A DNA stretch of 64,000 nt from NCBI GenBank assembly GCA_025403435.1, contig CM046333.1, positions 16,083,770 through 16,147,769 of the forward strand. Reading direction: 5' to 3'. The notes below the pieces were generated by a model that was not told where the DNA came from, searched no databases, and worked only from the letters and a program-made list of their open reading frames with translations. This document shows positions 34,053 through 45,959 of this stretch, one piece after another (position 1 is the stretch's first letter; every line of letters starts with the position of its first letter). The position numbers and the translations under genes are program-made. The DNA comes from Artocarpus heterophyllus. Taxonomy: Eukaryota; Streptophyta; Magnoliopsida; Rosales; Moraceae.

Positions 34053-35051
34053 ATGCAAAACCAACTCATTAAAAAATATGGCCCGACCATCTACCATGAC
34101 CTTGGCCTACACCCGGATTTCCCATTTTCCAAGGTTATCCCTTTCAAAGACGCTCTGTACATGCCACGACCACTAGCACATCTTTTTTGGTACCTGACCA
34201 GCGTCTACACCATTGCCATTGAAGTCCAAGCCATTGGACTCTGAACAACAATTCGTGCCTACCAGGACAAAGATGACTTTGAACAAGCATACCAAACTCA
34301 GGTCCAAGTCCTACAATGGTTTGCTCCTCTAGAGTATTGGGATCAACTCCTCACCTCAGAGTGGGAAAAGCTTAAGGGACCCAGACAAGCATTTTTGTAC
34401 CCATACAAACCAAAGGATCCCCAAGCAATCATTCCCCTCCACTGCTATGTCATCCTGTTTATCACCCTCTCTGCCAAACTCAATCCTGACGGAACCATCA
34501 CCACTAATCCGTCCATTGAAGTTTTCAGTGCAAAGGAAGAACCCCTCTCAGGAGTTTTCAGTGCAAAGGAAGAACCCCTCTCAGGACCAGACAAGACACA
34601 AAGGGAAATTCAAAAAATTTTATTTGAAAAAAACCAGACAATTCCTAATTCCCTTTGGCCCACACCAGACGAAGATGCCCCGTGGGAAAAGTTTTCCCCC
34701 ATTTACAGTGAGAAGATTGAAAAGGCCTTAAAAATATTCGCTGGTACCACCACTGATAAGGAAGACCCCACACAGCTCAGCAGCACCAAGAGGCTTTACA
34801 CCCCCACTGACACGGAAGGAGTACTTTATTACAATAATCCAGCCTTCCAAGATTCGCAGGATCCCTATATGAGTGACTCTTATCTGTTTGACACTCTACC
34901 TTCCACTCACTCCTCTTCACAAAAGCTTTTGTGGTCCTGCTATGACGCGTGTCCACCTATGGATGAAGATGAAGTCGACGAAGCACTACGTGAAGCCCGA
35001 AACAACTCCTGGTTGGATGACAACTGTGATGACGGCTGTGACACTGACTAG
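34053..35051 (+). pseudogene. Caulimovirus second ORF, one in-frame stop
   Basis: This begins at an ATG nine bases after the polyprotein stop. One frame runs to the stop at 35049-35051 except for a TGA at 34242-34244. The frame after the TGA continues with similar composition and reaches the next Met at 34395. The protein has no domain I recognise. It is Pro- and charge-rich, with a highly acidic end (DEDEVDEALREARNN followed by an Asp/Cys-rich tail). An 11-residue unit is exactly repeated through a 33-bp tandem duplication at 34521-34553 and 34554-34586. Known florendoviruses carry a second ORF of unknown function in this position. The single stop may be natural decay or, less likely, a translated leaky codon. 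Confidence 0.8.
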
Positions 35052-35180
35052 AGAGTCATCCCTTTGCCATTACTTTGTAAAATAAGTGCGCTAGGACCAC
35101 CACATGTCCTTTCTTTTACTTTTGTGTGTAACCTTATCTTAAGTGAGCTGTACTCTAGCTGTATTCCAACCTCTGTAAAC

Positions 35181-35241
35181 AGGACCACCACGTGGTCTCT
35201 TCTTTTCTGTCCAGAGCACTAGGCTCTCCTAGATATAAATA
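35181..35241 (+). promoter_or_regulatory. Viral pregenomic-RNA promoter
   Basis: A TATAAATA box lies at 35234-35241. About 40 bases upstream is a palindrome gaccaccacgtggtc containing the G-box CACGTG at 35189-35194; a related gaccaccacatgtcc occurs at about 35095-35109. Transcription would start near 35265. Pararetroviruses use one such promoter for a more-than-genome-length RNA that circles past the poly(A) signal once. Confidence 0.7.
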
Positions 35242-35344
35242 TGTAACCCCTCTCACCAAGAGAGGCATCGAGCTTTGACAAGCTTTCTTGTAAAACCATA
35301 TGCAATATACATTTCTTTCTGAAAACATGAGTTTCTAAACTTTC

Positions 35345-35350
35345 AATAAA
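35345..35350 (+). terminator. Viral poly(A) signal
   Basis: AATAAA lies about 80 bases past the predicted start site and about 20 bases before the redundant segment. This is the expected arrangement for a terminally redundant pararetroviral RNA. Confidence 0.65.
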
Positions 35351-35372
35351 GATTCAAGATCAGGAATGAACG

Positions 35373-35497
35373 GATCTTGGTCCATTTCTGAGAAGCAACT
35401 CGGTGTCCTAAATCCGATAAGTCAGGTCGTAAATCCCTATAAATGCCAAGAGGGCGAGACAAGGGGTAGATAAACTTCTCGAGACAAAGACCCCAGG
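35373..35497 (+). repeat. Viral terminal redundancy, right copy
   Basis: Matches 28603-28727. The copy stops before the primer site and is joined at once to unrelated internal viral sequence. Confidence 0.95.
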
Positions 35498-35729
35498 ACA
35501 GATTTGCCACAACCTCCTACCCAACAGTTGATGGCACAATGACCAAAGAATCCATTGTCTCATGCCTTACGCCAACAACCACAAACATCCTCCTCAAAAT
35601 GGATATGGGTGTAGCCTTGAGAAATCCAGTGAGGTGGTAGTTCAGATGGAATCTGTAAAGTCACCAGTTGTTCGTGAGAGACAGCTGGGAGTTGACATTG
35701 GCTGAACTTAGAGGCCTGAACATGCTCTT
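35498..35729. other. Scrambled viral tail
   Basis: Two displaced pieces follow. 35501-35596 repeats 30747-30842 in direct orientation, with a TGA where the intact copy has a glutamine codon. 35597-35729 repeats about 29033-29168 in inverted orientation, with a few mismatches. Such rearranged ends are typical of pararetrovirus integration by host repair. Confidence 0.9.
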
Positions 35730-37330
35730 AGCCAACTAATGGCTGGTTTTTTATATTTGATGACATCATGCTGATGTAGGTATCAATGTAGGTACTATTT
35801 ATAGTTATTATCTATTTTTGTCTTTTTTTCATCTTTTGTTTCATTTTTTCTTTAGATCTCAAATTTAAATTTCACAAAACACTAAATTAATTATTTTACA
35901 AACAAATTATGTGCAATAATTATCAAAAATATTTATTTTACAATAAAACATACAAAAATTAATTACAAACTTTTACAATTTTTAGTCTCTTTTGGTTTAA
36001 CACAGATATAATTTTTAAAACTTGGAAATATTTTTACAAATTACTAAAAATATAATAGAACATATTTACAAACTTAAAACACATTACTAAACACATTAAG
36101 ACTCAAAATAAAATAACTGCATGTTTTTTTTACGGTTTTGATGATTTACAAACTAAACCACCAAAACAACTCTAAAAATTACCAAAAATATTATTAAACA
36201 TAAAAACATATTTTTAATCACATTTTCACACTAAGACGCAAAAATACTTATTAACACAAAAATGTTATTAATTGGAGGATTTAATGAGAAATAAAAGTAT
36301 AAAGAAATAATTTTAACCTTAAAAAATGTACACTTTTACATTCTCATCAACATAATAGATTTGTTTGCATTGAAGTTCAAGGCAATTAGAATTTCTATTT
36401 CATTGAGACTATGTTTAGGAGAGTAGTTGGACCTATAAGTTAGGTTCAAAACACTGTAGCATGTGAGAAATTTTTTTATAGCATACTTTTATTTTACTCT
36501 GTAGTAGTAAAAGCCTTACACTGTTCTTGATTAAAACCAAGTGCCAAACACCTGTAAAGCTTGAACCAATATGCCAAACCTCCTATAAAATTAATAAAAA
36601 ACAATCAAATTTCTCTCGAGTGTTTATTTGAATGGGAATAAAATCCTATCAATAGATTACTAAAACATCTTAAAATAATAATTGAATTTCACCATATAAA
36701 GTACCTTTGTTTTAGAAATATAAAATATTTATCAAGTAAATTTGGCATTTATTTTCTTTAACTAAGAATAAATACTAAAAGACTGCAATAATTAATACTC
36801 TTTTTTTGAGGAGGAATTTTAATAAATGTAATCTTTCCCACCCCATTCAATTCAATGGAGGACTTATCAATTCTTGCGATTCCCAGCTTATTATTATTAT
36901 TAATATAATAAGAATAAGCTCCCCTTTCTCTAATAAGAAGGTCAGGCTATGAAGCCCTTCCTTCAGCTGGTTTTGGCTTTCCCCAACGTGACAAAACCGT
37001 GTAATTTTTTCTTTTTTTTAATCATTTTTTATTTTGTAAATGGACAAGATTAAACGAGAAGGGAAAACTAACAAGGAAATGAGAAACGAAAACACTCCCC
37101 TTGAACATACCCCCGTCCCTACGCGTCTTGATGATCAATCCAATTGTTATATTGGCACATCTTACATTCGGAATCTCAATGCAAGTTACTTTAATTGGTT
37201 AAGAGGAAGAAATATTGATGAACGGTAGTATATTTGGGAATTTTGGCTTCAACCAAATCAAACCAATTGCTACAGCTTTTTTTTTTTTTTTTCAAATTTT
37301 GGTTTGAACTCACCTCTCAGACACCCTACA
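35730..37330. other. AT-rich spacer
   Basis: No gene was recognised. A possible small MITE lies at about 36412-36555 (tatgtttaggag facing gtgccaaacacctg). The open frame at 37040-37228 shows no domain. Confidence 0.4.
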
Positions 37331-37345
37331 AATCATTATTCGGCT

Positions 37346-37351
37346 CTTTAT
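37346..37351 (-). terminator. Candidate poly(A) signal of the RanBPM-type gene
   Basis: The minus strand reads AATAAA about 430 bases after the stop codon. It would end the transcript near 37330. Other weak signals exist, so this is only a candidate. Confidence 0.3.
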
Positions 37352-37779
37352 TAATATTAAAAGTAGGGGGTAGAACGGAAATATAATAATGGAAAATCCA
37401 GTTCCAGATTATCGTTCAGTTTAAGCATCTTGATCACTTCTTTTCCTGTTCTGTGCACAGAATCAAATCTTGCCACCAACCAAATTTTGTACAGATCATT
37501 GACGGCAATCGAAAGATCCTAATACAGAATTTTACAGTAGATACATTTCCCAGATTGCAATCTAAGGCTTTGAAATGGTGTAAGTTACTAGCTTACAGAT
37601 ATAGGGAGCACACCATTCTTTCCGAGGAACCCGACATTATTTGCAGATTGGGTAGGCATGCCATGGCCTCTTAACAGCATACTCAAAGCTAGATTTGATT
37701 TGCCATGCAATGCGGTTAAAGGCCGGCTGTGCAAATAAACAGGAAAGGTGAGAGGTTCCACAAACAAATCAGCTTAGCA

Positions 37780-38753
37780 CTACTTGGCCTTCTTACCAGC
37801 GTTTAGTACTTTGTGCAAATGGAAAGCTTCACCTTGGTCCCCGTTCAAGGATCTTCTCTCCAAACAGCAAGCAGTTAGCTGGCTCAAAAGCCTCTCGAGA
37901 TAGGAGTGCAAACAACTACGTGAATCTTTCAGGTTCGGATTCGTGGAGAGGATCATGGCATTAACTGTGTCTGCCACCACCTCTCGTTGTGCCTCTTCGA
38001 GTAGATACCCGACTGAGGAATCCTGCGGTTGTTGATATGCCAGCAAAGCAACACAGTCCTACGGAAAAGAGTGTTTGGAAGATTGAATGGGCTAAGCTGA
38101 AAGATCAAGATATCTAGTTCTATTTTTGTACTTCCAAAAGAAGCAGCAGAAGGATGCTCTAATCTAATATGAAGAGAAAGATAGCGAGAGAATTAGAAGC
38201 TCAAAGAGTCTAAACGACAAAAGCAAGACATTAAGGTACTGCTTGCTAACCTTAACTAGATCCTCATATCCAGGCAACTCAAAGAACTTTGCCAGTTCCA
38301 ACCTTCCATATTTGACAGCCTCCTCTAATGCTCCAACCTACGTATCATACTTAAGTTTAAAGCAAGAATATTATAAATTCACACTACTAAAGTTGAAGAG
38401 CATGAGCACTTAAAAAGAAGATAAAACATTGAAAGGGGTAAAAATACATGTGAAGACAACATGATATTACCCTGCAAAAGAAAAACATGCATGGACCCTA
38501 TGCAATGATTACAATAGTCATTTTAAAATAGATCACCAACGCTAGCGTGATCGGCAGTAGGAATTGGAAGTCTGCACTGAGAGACTTTCCTTCCCATCAA
38601 AGTTTATACAAATAAAAGCACTTGCATTGACCCTTTGTAACAGTAATTCAGTTTATAGCACAACAGTGTCAATAACATACCCGAACCAATTCAATGAACT
38701 TTTGACAATGAAGCAGAAAGCAAGTAGCTGATTTATCATCCTGTAAAAGCAAA

Positions 38754-38792
<39 letters not shown>

Positions 38793-41700
38793 CGTAATCG
38801 TTTACAGAAAATAACAATGAGATCAATAAATATTCACGAAATAAAGAGTAAAAGGAATTGAAATCAAACAAAAAAATAAATAGATAAACACTGAAAAAGT
38901 TGAGATCAGTGAAGGCAACATATCTGTGATATTTGAATCCGAGTGTCAATCAATAATCAAGCAAGCAAAGGTACTGTTAAAATTTCCGTGCATAAACATG
39001 TGAAGAATGACGAGAAGTACACTCTATTCAGAAGCTAAAGTTACGCATCCCATTGAAAAATAATAGTTAGTTAATTAAAAACACTACCTATGATGTTTCT
39101 TTCGCAAAAAAAGAACCCAAAATCTATAATTTACATGCATCAAAATTCACATGGCAGAAAATATATTTAAGTGGAGTTTATAAAGATAGGTCTTCAAGAA
39201 AATAAGACCACTATTTGTACTACCCTAGAATTCTGCATGACCATATTTCTTGGAAATAATATCACAGAAGGATTTAGCAGTCTACCTGAACAATCTGGGG
39301 ATACCATTGGCGAAGCTTGCTAATTGCAGCATCAATCTCACCTCTCCTGATTAGCTTCAGTGGCACCCAAAAACAGTCCAAAATTTGTTATGCTAGCGAG
39401 ACCACTATATCTTTGTTAGGAAATCCAGAGCTCCAAAATAGAAAATGGTGTAAAGACTATTTATCAAATCCAAGCACATATGATACTTTTTTTTTTAAAA
39501 AAAAAAAAAAGAGTACTGTTCAGAAACTGAAAACAAGGAAAAATTTAGAAGCAGCCACTCAAAGAGAACATATTTCATACCACATTAAAACTTTGTTAAA
39601 TTGCTTGGAAAAAGATTTGGCCATGCAACAAAGTCAAACTATTATTGGAAGGACCAGTTCCAAGAAAAAATTACATGCACAGTGTGTGTTCACGCATGCA
39701 TGCACAAGTGTGCAAGGGAAGAAATTACAAGTTGAAGCTGATGTTAAGCTATGCAATTCTTGATGATGAATCAATTTGTCAGAAATTGTTATTCATGATA
39801 TTGATCACGGTTTTGACTGTTTTGTACAGTTATTATACAGAATACCATGATTGTCACGATATGACTTCCATAGAATCTATATACATACGTGATAATAAGC
39901 TTTGCTGACTTCAAAATGGCTCAACTATCATTGATATGCCGTGAAACTATCTGGCCCCAAACAGTTTTCAGCCACTGAATTTTGGACAACTCCATTTACT
40001 AGTTTCATACCTGTCGAAGAATCTTTCTCTGGCTCAGTGCATACACAATGTCATGCTCATCATACCCATTTTCTTGAGCGATATATATAGGAGGAACTGT
40101 GCTTTTAGTAGCCATATCAAACGAACCAAGTGTGTCTTCATAGCCATAGTGTAGCAAGTAGGAGCGAACAATTCTGGTATCAAAATGCAAATAGAAATAG
40201 TTGAAGAGAATTTTTAAGTAACAGGAAATATTAACAACTATGGTTTGTGTTCCTAATTCCCAGGTAGAATTCATGCTGACATGTTGGCTAGAAAGATAAC
40301 TTGTCAAGCAGCACTGTATGTGAAGTACAGTAAAATATATTTCCTTTCTAATTTTTTGTTTCAGAAGATAAGGCACAACCCAAGAACATTGAGTGTCTAC
40401 AAAAACCTCTCTCCCCCTCTTTACCAATAAGAATCGGACATTTATATAAAACAAACAAACAAATAATAAAAAAGGAAATTTCCAATTGGAGGGACAATGT
40501 CAGCTATGAGCTATCCAAAATCCAAATCAAAATAACGAACCGATATTGCATTTATTCAGAGCAAATAGGAACTTACCCGTGACTGACATTTGTTGGTAAA
40601 GAAATCTTTTCTATCGTCATTTGCAGTTTCATCCTCTCTTGTGCTTCAAATTCCTAATAAGATGCTACAGCCATTAATATCAAAACAAAAATACGATATC
40701 CAAAGATTAACAACATACATTATCATATGGGGTTATATCTAGTTCTAATTGACAATCTATTACTATGATTATGAACATAATCAGAACTTAGAAGTAGATC
40801 AGCAAGGAAAGCCTGCAAACCAGCGAACAGGTTTGATTGCACTTCTATCAATGTCGTAACATGGGGCTTTTCTGGCCTCTCTTTAGTTGTGTAGGCCCAA
40901 AAGGGAAGCTTATTTTCAAGTCTTTATTTTTATGTTTCCTAACCCTTTTCACTTGTCACGTCTCTTGTTCATTTATAACTCAGAGACACAGTTGTTTCAC
41001 ATTTTAAAGGAGAAAAGAATGAGGAGAAGAAACAAAACGATAACCCTAATATTAACAATGGTGATGATGAATTCAAATTAAACAGACAATATATCAATCC
41101 ATAAATATAAGGCAGACAAGAAAGAAGAGAATCCAAGTTTTTATATACCAGAAAAGTGCAGGTGCACAAAATCGAAGTATGTTTCCTTGTAGTGAATAGT
41201 AGTTAGAAAGTTTACACTTAGGACATGTTTGGTTGTATTGATGGAATGGTAATGATAATGGTAAAGGAATAGAATGGAAAAGAAAAGGTATTCATGTGTT
41301 TGGTCAGGTTTATACAAATATTGTTGAATGGAATAAGATAAATTATATTTAGACCAAATTTACCTTATTCTCTCTCCTGTTATTAATTTTTTCCCCGTTG
41401 AAATTGAAAACGCGCACACAAAAAATAAACACCAACAAAAACTAAACACAACACTTAATCGGATGGCATTTTTCAGACTATCCAGCGACGAACCAGCCCC
41501 TAGCCTCGAAGGCGACTCACGACCCAGCCCCCCTCAACAACCCCTCAACGACCCAGCCCCCATCCTCGACGATGCACCAACAGATCTCAACAGCCCCTCG
41601 CGCTACCAACAGACGTTGGCGGCCCCTCCACGATTGAGATTGCACCTCCACTGCAATCCAGTGATGGGTGGGGGATTTCGACGACTAGCTCGCTGGGCGT

Positions 41701-44112
41701 GGGTCACGACTGATGAAATGAATTTATGGGCTGGAGATTAACGGAGATGGGACGAACTCCGACATAGGCGAGAAAATCGAGATTGGTGCAGCTAGGAGAC
41801 GCCAAGATCTGACGGTGATCGACAACAGCTGGACGGCGATTTGCTAGAGAGGGTTGCTTCGACGATGACCTCCAGCATGCTTCGGCGACGGGTGCGGGAC
41901 TTCGACAGCTGGGGCGACGTCAGAATCTAGAAAGCAGTGGCGCCAGAGAGAGGGCTGCTTCAAGGGTGAATACAGTTCAGAGGAGGAGGATGGTGAGGGG
42001 CTAAGATAGAGGAGAGAGGAAATGTATTAAAAAATTAGAAGGGGGCAAGAGTGGCAAAAATATTTTGAAAATACATTGGAATGGCTTTTCCATCCATTTG
42101 TGGAAGAAAATAATGATTCAGCCAAAATGGCTGAATGGCCATTATTTTTGAATGGCTATTCCGTTTACTAAAAGAAACCAAACGTCTGATTTAAGCTCCA
42201 TTCCATTCCTTTCCTTTCCATTCACTCCAACCAAACATGACCTTAAAGTCATACGCAAACTAAATATTCAGAGACAAAGAGGGAGGAGAATGCATAACTT
42301 ACCTTAAGATCAAAAGCAAAAGGTTTCTGTCCAAAGTTAACATGCACCCTGCAAAGAAAACACTTGACAAGAAAATGAGACCTCGAGTGATATGATTAAA
42401 ACAAGAATAAATACCTTGGTTAATGTCAACACATTGAATATTAAGCATCAAACACACTCCAAGTAGGAAGTGCACTTCAAGAACCGGGATCCAGAACAAA
42501 AAATAAAAACAAAACAAAACAAAAAGTCAAGAAAAAAAAAGGTGAATGGAGCATCAAGAATTAACCAGAATAACAACATCAGAAGATCAAGCATGAAGCA
42601 GATTACAGAAGTTTGTTAAAAGGTGAAAACGAACCACAATCATGGGAAAGGAATCATCACAAGTTTTTCTAAACAAGCAAAGCATAATTGAAACAGAGTA
42701 TGGGCAAACAGATTAAATAATAAAAGTCTTAAACTTTAATTATTTATTCATAACCAAGTCCAACTACTTATAAACGGAGAAAAAGATAAACAAAAAAAGC
42801 TTTATTATTTGAAGAAGGTAAACATACTCTTCATTTTGGCTGTGAACTGCAATGGTAGGAAATAATGGGACCTTCATTTCCTTGTATGTTGTCCCTACTA
42901 CTGCCCCATTCTTACTGCAATCAACGTGAAAGGCAAAATACAAGACATTCTTCAAAAATACAGAACAGACAACGAACAAAACTCTACAAGCATTAAAAAT
43001 TAAATAAATACTAATTTTCACAAGAAGAAGTAAATTGACAAGAACAACTTACGTAAATAAAAATTCTTGGGAAGCATAATTAATACCACCCCCAACAATA
43101 TCACCAGTTGTGTAGGTTGGGCCAAAATTCTCTCCCTTTCCCTGTCCGCGGTAAAGCATTCCATCATCCCCATGATATCCACAACTGTTTGCCTCCCATC
43201 TGCCTCATACGAGAAAACGGATAATCAATGAACTTCCTCGTTTAATTCAGGAATTGTTTCATAAATATTTCAGGGCTCCAATCAAATCCTTACGTTCTGA
43301 ATTCTTTTTCTTTCAATTTGCTAAATTTACTAGTCTATCTACCCCGTCAGCTCTGTGATTAACGTGTTTTGTGCCCTTTGTAGTGTACGTTTTCTCTAGT
43401 TGAATATGTAATCAGTTTACTGCCTTATCTAAACGAAACCTATAATGTCATTTTTCCTGATGAAACTAGAATACACAAACTCTCCATTTCTCAATAAGCA
43501 AACAGATTAAAATAGAACCCATCGCACCAAAAATGTAAGATCGATTCAATTGGAGATCAACCAAACCAGATAGAATTCATCAATAAAGTAGACACCTTCA
43601 TACTCGAAATTGCACGAGAACCAATAAAACAACTCAATCTGTAACACTACTTATTTATTTCTCCTCCTCTTTTACGTACTAACTTTTTCACTCCATTTCC
43701 TCGCAAATTCACGAATAACAAAAGAAAAAACCTTAACTCACCCTGGCTGCCTCCGCATCTTGAAGTTCTCGCTGGTGAAGCCAATGGCTATTTGTCCCTT
43801 GGTCCCGGCATCCTTCACGAAAAGTTCAAAGTAGTAGACGAGGCGCTTCACTGGCGCCGGCCGATTAGCCTGGACGACGCCGACGTCGTGGCCGTGGAGA
43901 TTGACGCTAGTGTACTTCACCGACAGCTTGTCCGGCGACACCACCAGGAATCCGCCGGAGCTGTTGAGTGTGTTGAGCTCCGTCGGCGCATCCTCGTCCT
44001 CGTCCATGTCGCACGGCCCTTGGGCTGAGCCCAGCCGCGACCGCTCCAGGATGTACCGGCCGAGATCTCCGCCGCCACTCTTGCTGTTGACGTCGTTCGT
44101 CGTCGTGCTCAT
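37780..44112 (-). CDS. RanBPM-like SPRY-LisH-CTLH-CRA protein
   Basis: Ten exons join in frame to 461 residues: 44112-43742, 43199-43053, 42914-42828, 42348-42303, 40653-40577, 40173-40011, 39354-39286, 38740-38681, 38337-38251 and 38058-37780. All introns are GT-AG. A SPRY domain fills about residues 50-215 (FVKDAGTKGQIAIGFTSENF, then GYHGDDG). LisH starts at about 243 (IVRSYLLHYGYEDTLGSFD), CTLH at about 285-345 (LIRRGEIDAAISKLRQWYP), and CRA runs to near the end. From family knowledge, this protein is the scaffold subunit of the CTLH (GID-type) E3 ubiquitin ligase. The ATG at 44112 is the first in-frame ATG; open sequence further upstream lacks one. The length fits plant homologues. Intron 4 contains a MITE. 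Confidence 0.93.
38756..38793. repeat. AAT trinucleotide microsatellite (RanBPM intron 7)
   Basis: An uninterrupted run of aat repeats lies 16 bases upstream of exon 8, close to the polypyrimidine tract on the gene strand. Length variation here would alter the acceptor region. Confidence 0.95.
41221..42242. mobile_element. Harbinger-like non-autonomous element (1.0 kb) in RanBPM intron 4
   Basis: The left end is ggacatgtttggttg and the right end on the opposite strand is ggtcatgtttggttgg. TTA flanks both sides (41218-41220 and 42243-42245). Subterminal tggaatgg/ccattcca blocks are inverted too. The centre is GC-rich (about 41470-41960) with an open frame at 41463-41741 that has no transposase motif. 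TTA duplications and the ends point to PIF/Harbinger. Confidence 0.75.
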
Positions 44113-45060
44113 CGTGGTGGAGTTTCCCGAAACCCTAAGATTCGATACGCATTTACTTCGCAGATTTTGCGATTGGGAATTCTGATAAGAGAGAGCCAAT
44201 GGGATTGGGAATTCCCTATCTTCTTTGTTGTGTTTCTTGAAGCGAAAGATACAGAACAGAACTGAGAGAGACTGGATCCTTTCTGCTTCTCGCGTGTTTG
44301 CCTGTGTTTTATGTATTGATGAAGCCTTACCCCAAATTGCACTTTTATTTTTATTTTTATTTTTTTTTGTTATTTTTATTTTTTTTTATTTTTTTTTTTT
44401 TTGGGAGCTTAATTGGAGGTGGTTTTTTGCTTGTGCCTATGGGTGCCCGTAGATATCCACTCCTAGTAAGTATAACATTAGGATCTATATGAGGATAGGA
44501 TCGGGCATAAGAGTAATACGATATTTGACCAAGTTGGTTGAACCAACTTCTTGGTTTAAGAATAATATGAAACTCTCTATTTTACGCTAAAAAAAGTTAA
44601 AAAATTGCTACAAGATAAAGGTTTTATATGTTATAATATTTTAAATTAAAAAATTATTTTTAACTAATTTTACTAAATACCCTATAAATTAACCTAGACT
44701 CTGGGTGTAGTGGGATAGGAAAAAGTGTCATCACATATATATATATGTATATGTATATATGTATACACACTCCATCTTTGTACAGATATTAAAAGTAAAA
44801 CTCCTTAAAAATAAAAAAAAAAAACTAATGTTCTCAGGGTTATTGTTTTGGTTTGTTCTTTAGTTTTTGAACTTTTTGCTTTAAGTTTGATAATATCGCA
44901 AGAATTTTTTTTGTATAGTATCGTTGTCTCAACTATATAGTTTCAAATATTTAGTTTCAACTATGTTATCAAACGCAGCCTAAGTAAATGGATAAGATAT
45001 AAAATAATAGAAATGCCTCCTTCAATGGAGATTTAACTTGATCTCACCTAAGTGGTTTTG
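44113..45060. other. RanBPM 5' leader and upstream region
   Basis: On the gene strand, pyrimidine-rich transcript-like sequence (CAGTCTCTCTCAG and similar) lies at about 44170-44300. Long T-runs follow at 44341-44400. No TATA box could be singled out. Upstream is AT-rich sequence with a TA/TG microsatellite near 44735-44775. Confidence 0.4.
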
Positions 45061-45063
45061 ATT

Positions 45064-45610
45064 AGGGGTGTTCATCGGTCAGTTTTTGTCAACTGATCGA
45101 TAACGATCAGTTTTGAAAAATACAAACCGAGTACCAGTCGATTGTAAGAGATGTTCGATCGGTTTTCGATTGATGACGATTGGTCTATGATGGTCGGTTT
45201 TAGATAGTAACCAACCATACTACAAATAATAATCCATCTATAACCTACTCGATTCCACTTGGTTTTTTGTTTTTTCCCACATAATGTATTAGTTGATTAA
45301 AAAAATCAAATATTTTGAGAATAATAATAATAAGTAATAAAACCAAACAAATTAGTAGGATTTTGTCATTTAACAATAAAATCCAAAGCTTTAAATTTCA
45401 AACATGACATGGTGTTTAATATATTACACATTATTGTACTTTATATTTACATTTAAAAAAATAGTCAGCCTGTTCAATTTCTGTACCGACAAAAGAATCT
45501 CTTTTGAAAACAGAATCGTTCACTTTCTGGGCAGTCAATTTTGTTATCGAAACTGATTTTTTGGTTTTTTTTTTTATTTTTGCCGTTTGGCGGTCGGTTC
45601 TCGATTTTTC
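45064..45610. mobile_element. Possible hAT-like remnant
   Basis: The left end taggggtgttcatcggtc matches hAT-type termini, and the interior is rich in cggtcggttttcgat-type motifs, repeated in gcggtcggttctcgattt near 45590. No right terminus or target duplication was found, so it may be truncated. Confidence 0.3.
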
Positions 45611-45959
45611 ACTTTTCTAACAACTTAAGTTGTGATGGTGAGAGTGAGGGGCTAAATGGGTATAGGGTATGGAGGTGGGGAAGCCTACCTATATAGCGAA
45701 AATGTTTTGATTGATAATGTGACATGCATATGAATTGTTAATAAATAGGATAAATTGTCATTTATTTTCAGTTTAACCTAAACTTATTGGACAAAGTTTT
45801 CAATTGGTTAAAATCTAAATAGAAATAATTGCTTATTTCTATTTTCATAATTGTTTTATGCACTTCTCGAGATGATAAATTTAGAAACGGTTCATAAATG
45901 GTGTTTTGTAATTTGTCGATATATATTTATTCTTAAAGATGAAGAGTTCTTTACATCTA

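Larger units (their letters stand above)
28603..35729 (+). mobile_element. Endogenous caulimovirus (florendovirus-like), near full-length
   Basis: A pararetrovirus copy lies in the chromosome. It carries a tRNA-Met primer site, a large polyprotein with movement, coat, protease, RT and RNase H parts, a second ORF, a promoter and a poly(A) signal. No integrase and no LTRs are present. The first 125 bases (28603-28727) recur at 35373-35497 with about two mismatches, so the copy is slightly longer than one circular genome. The repeat distance gives a unit of 6770 bp. Beyond 35497 comes rearranged viral DNA to about 35729. Polyprotein plus an unknown second ORF matches the layout known for florendoviruses. 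Petuvirus-like relatives are the main alternative, since they have one ORF. Confidence 0.85.

Noticed and set aside
28603..35497. LTR retrotransposon instead of caulimovirus
   Set aside because: No integrase, no LTRs and no polypurine/LTR junction; the N-terminal movement-type domain, the second ORF and the 125-bp redundancy fit a pararetrovirus.
41463..41741. Pro-rich plus-strand frame as a host gene
   Set aside because: It lies inside a Harbinger-like element in an intron of the opposite strand and has no domain.
43738..44199. RanBPM-like start at 44199
   Set aside because: The codon there is TTG; the first in-frame ATG is at 44112 and fits the family start better.
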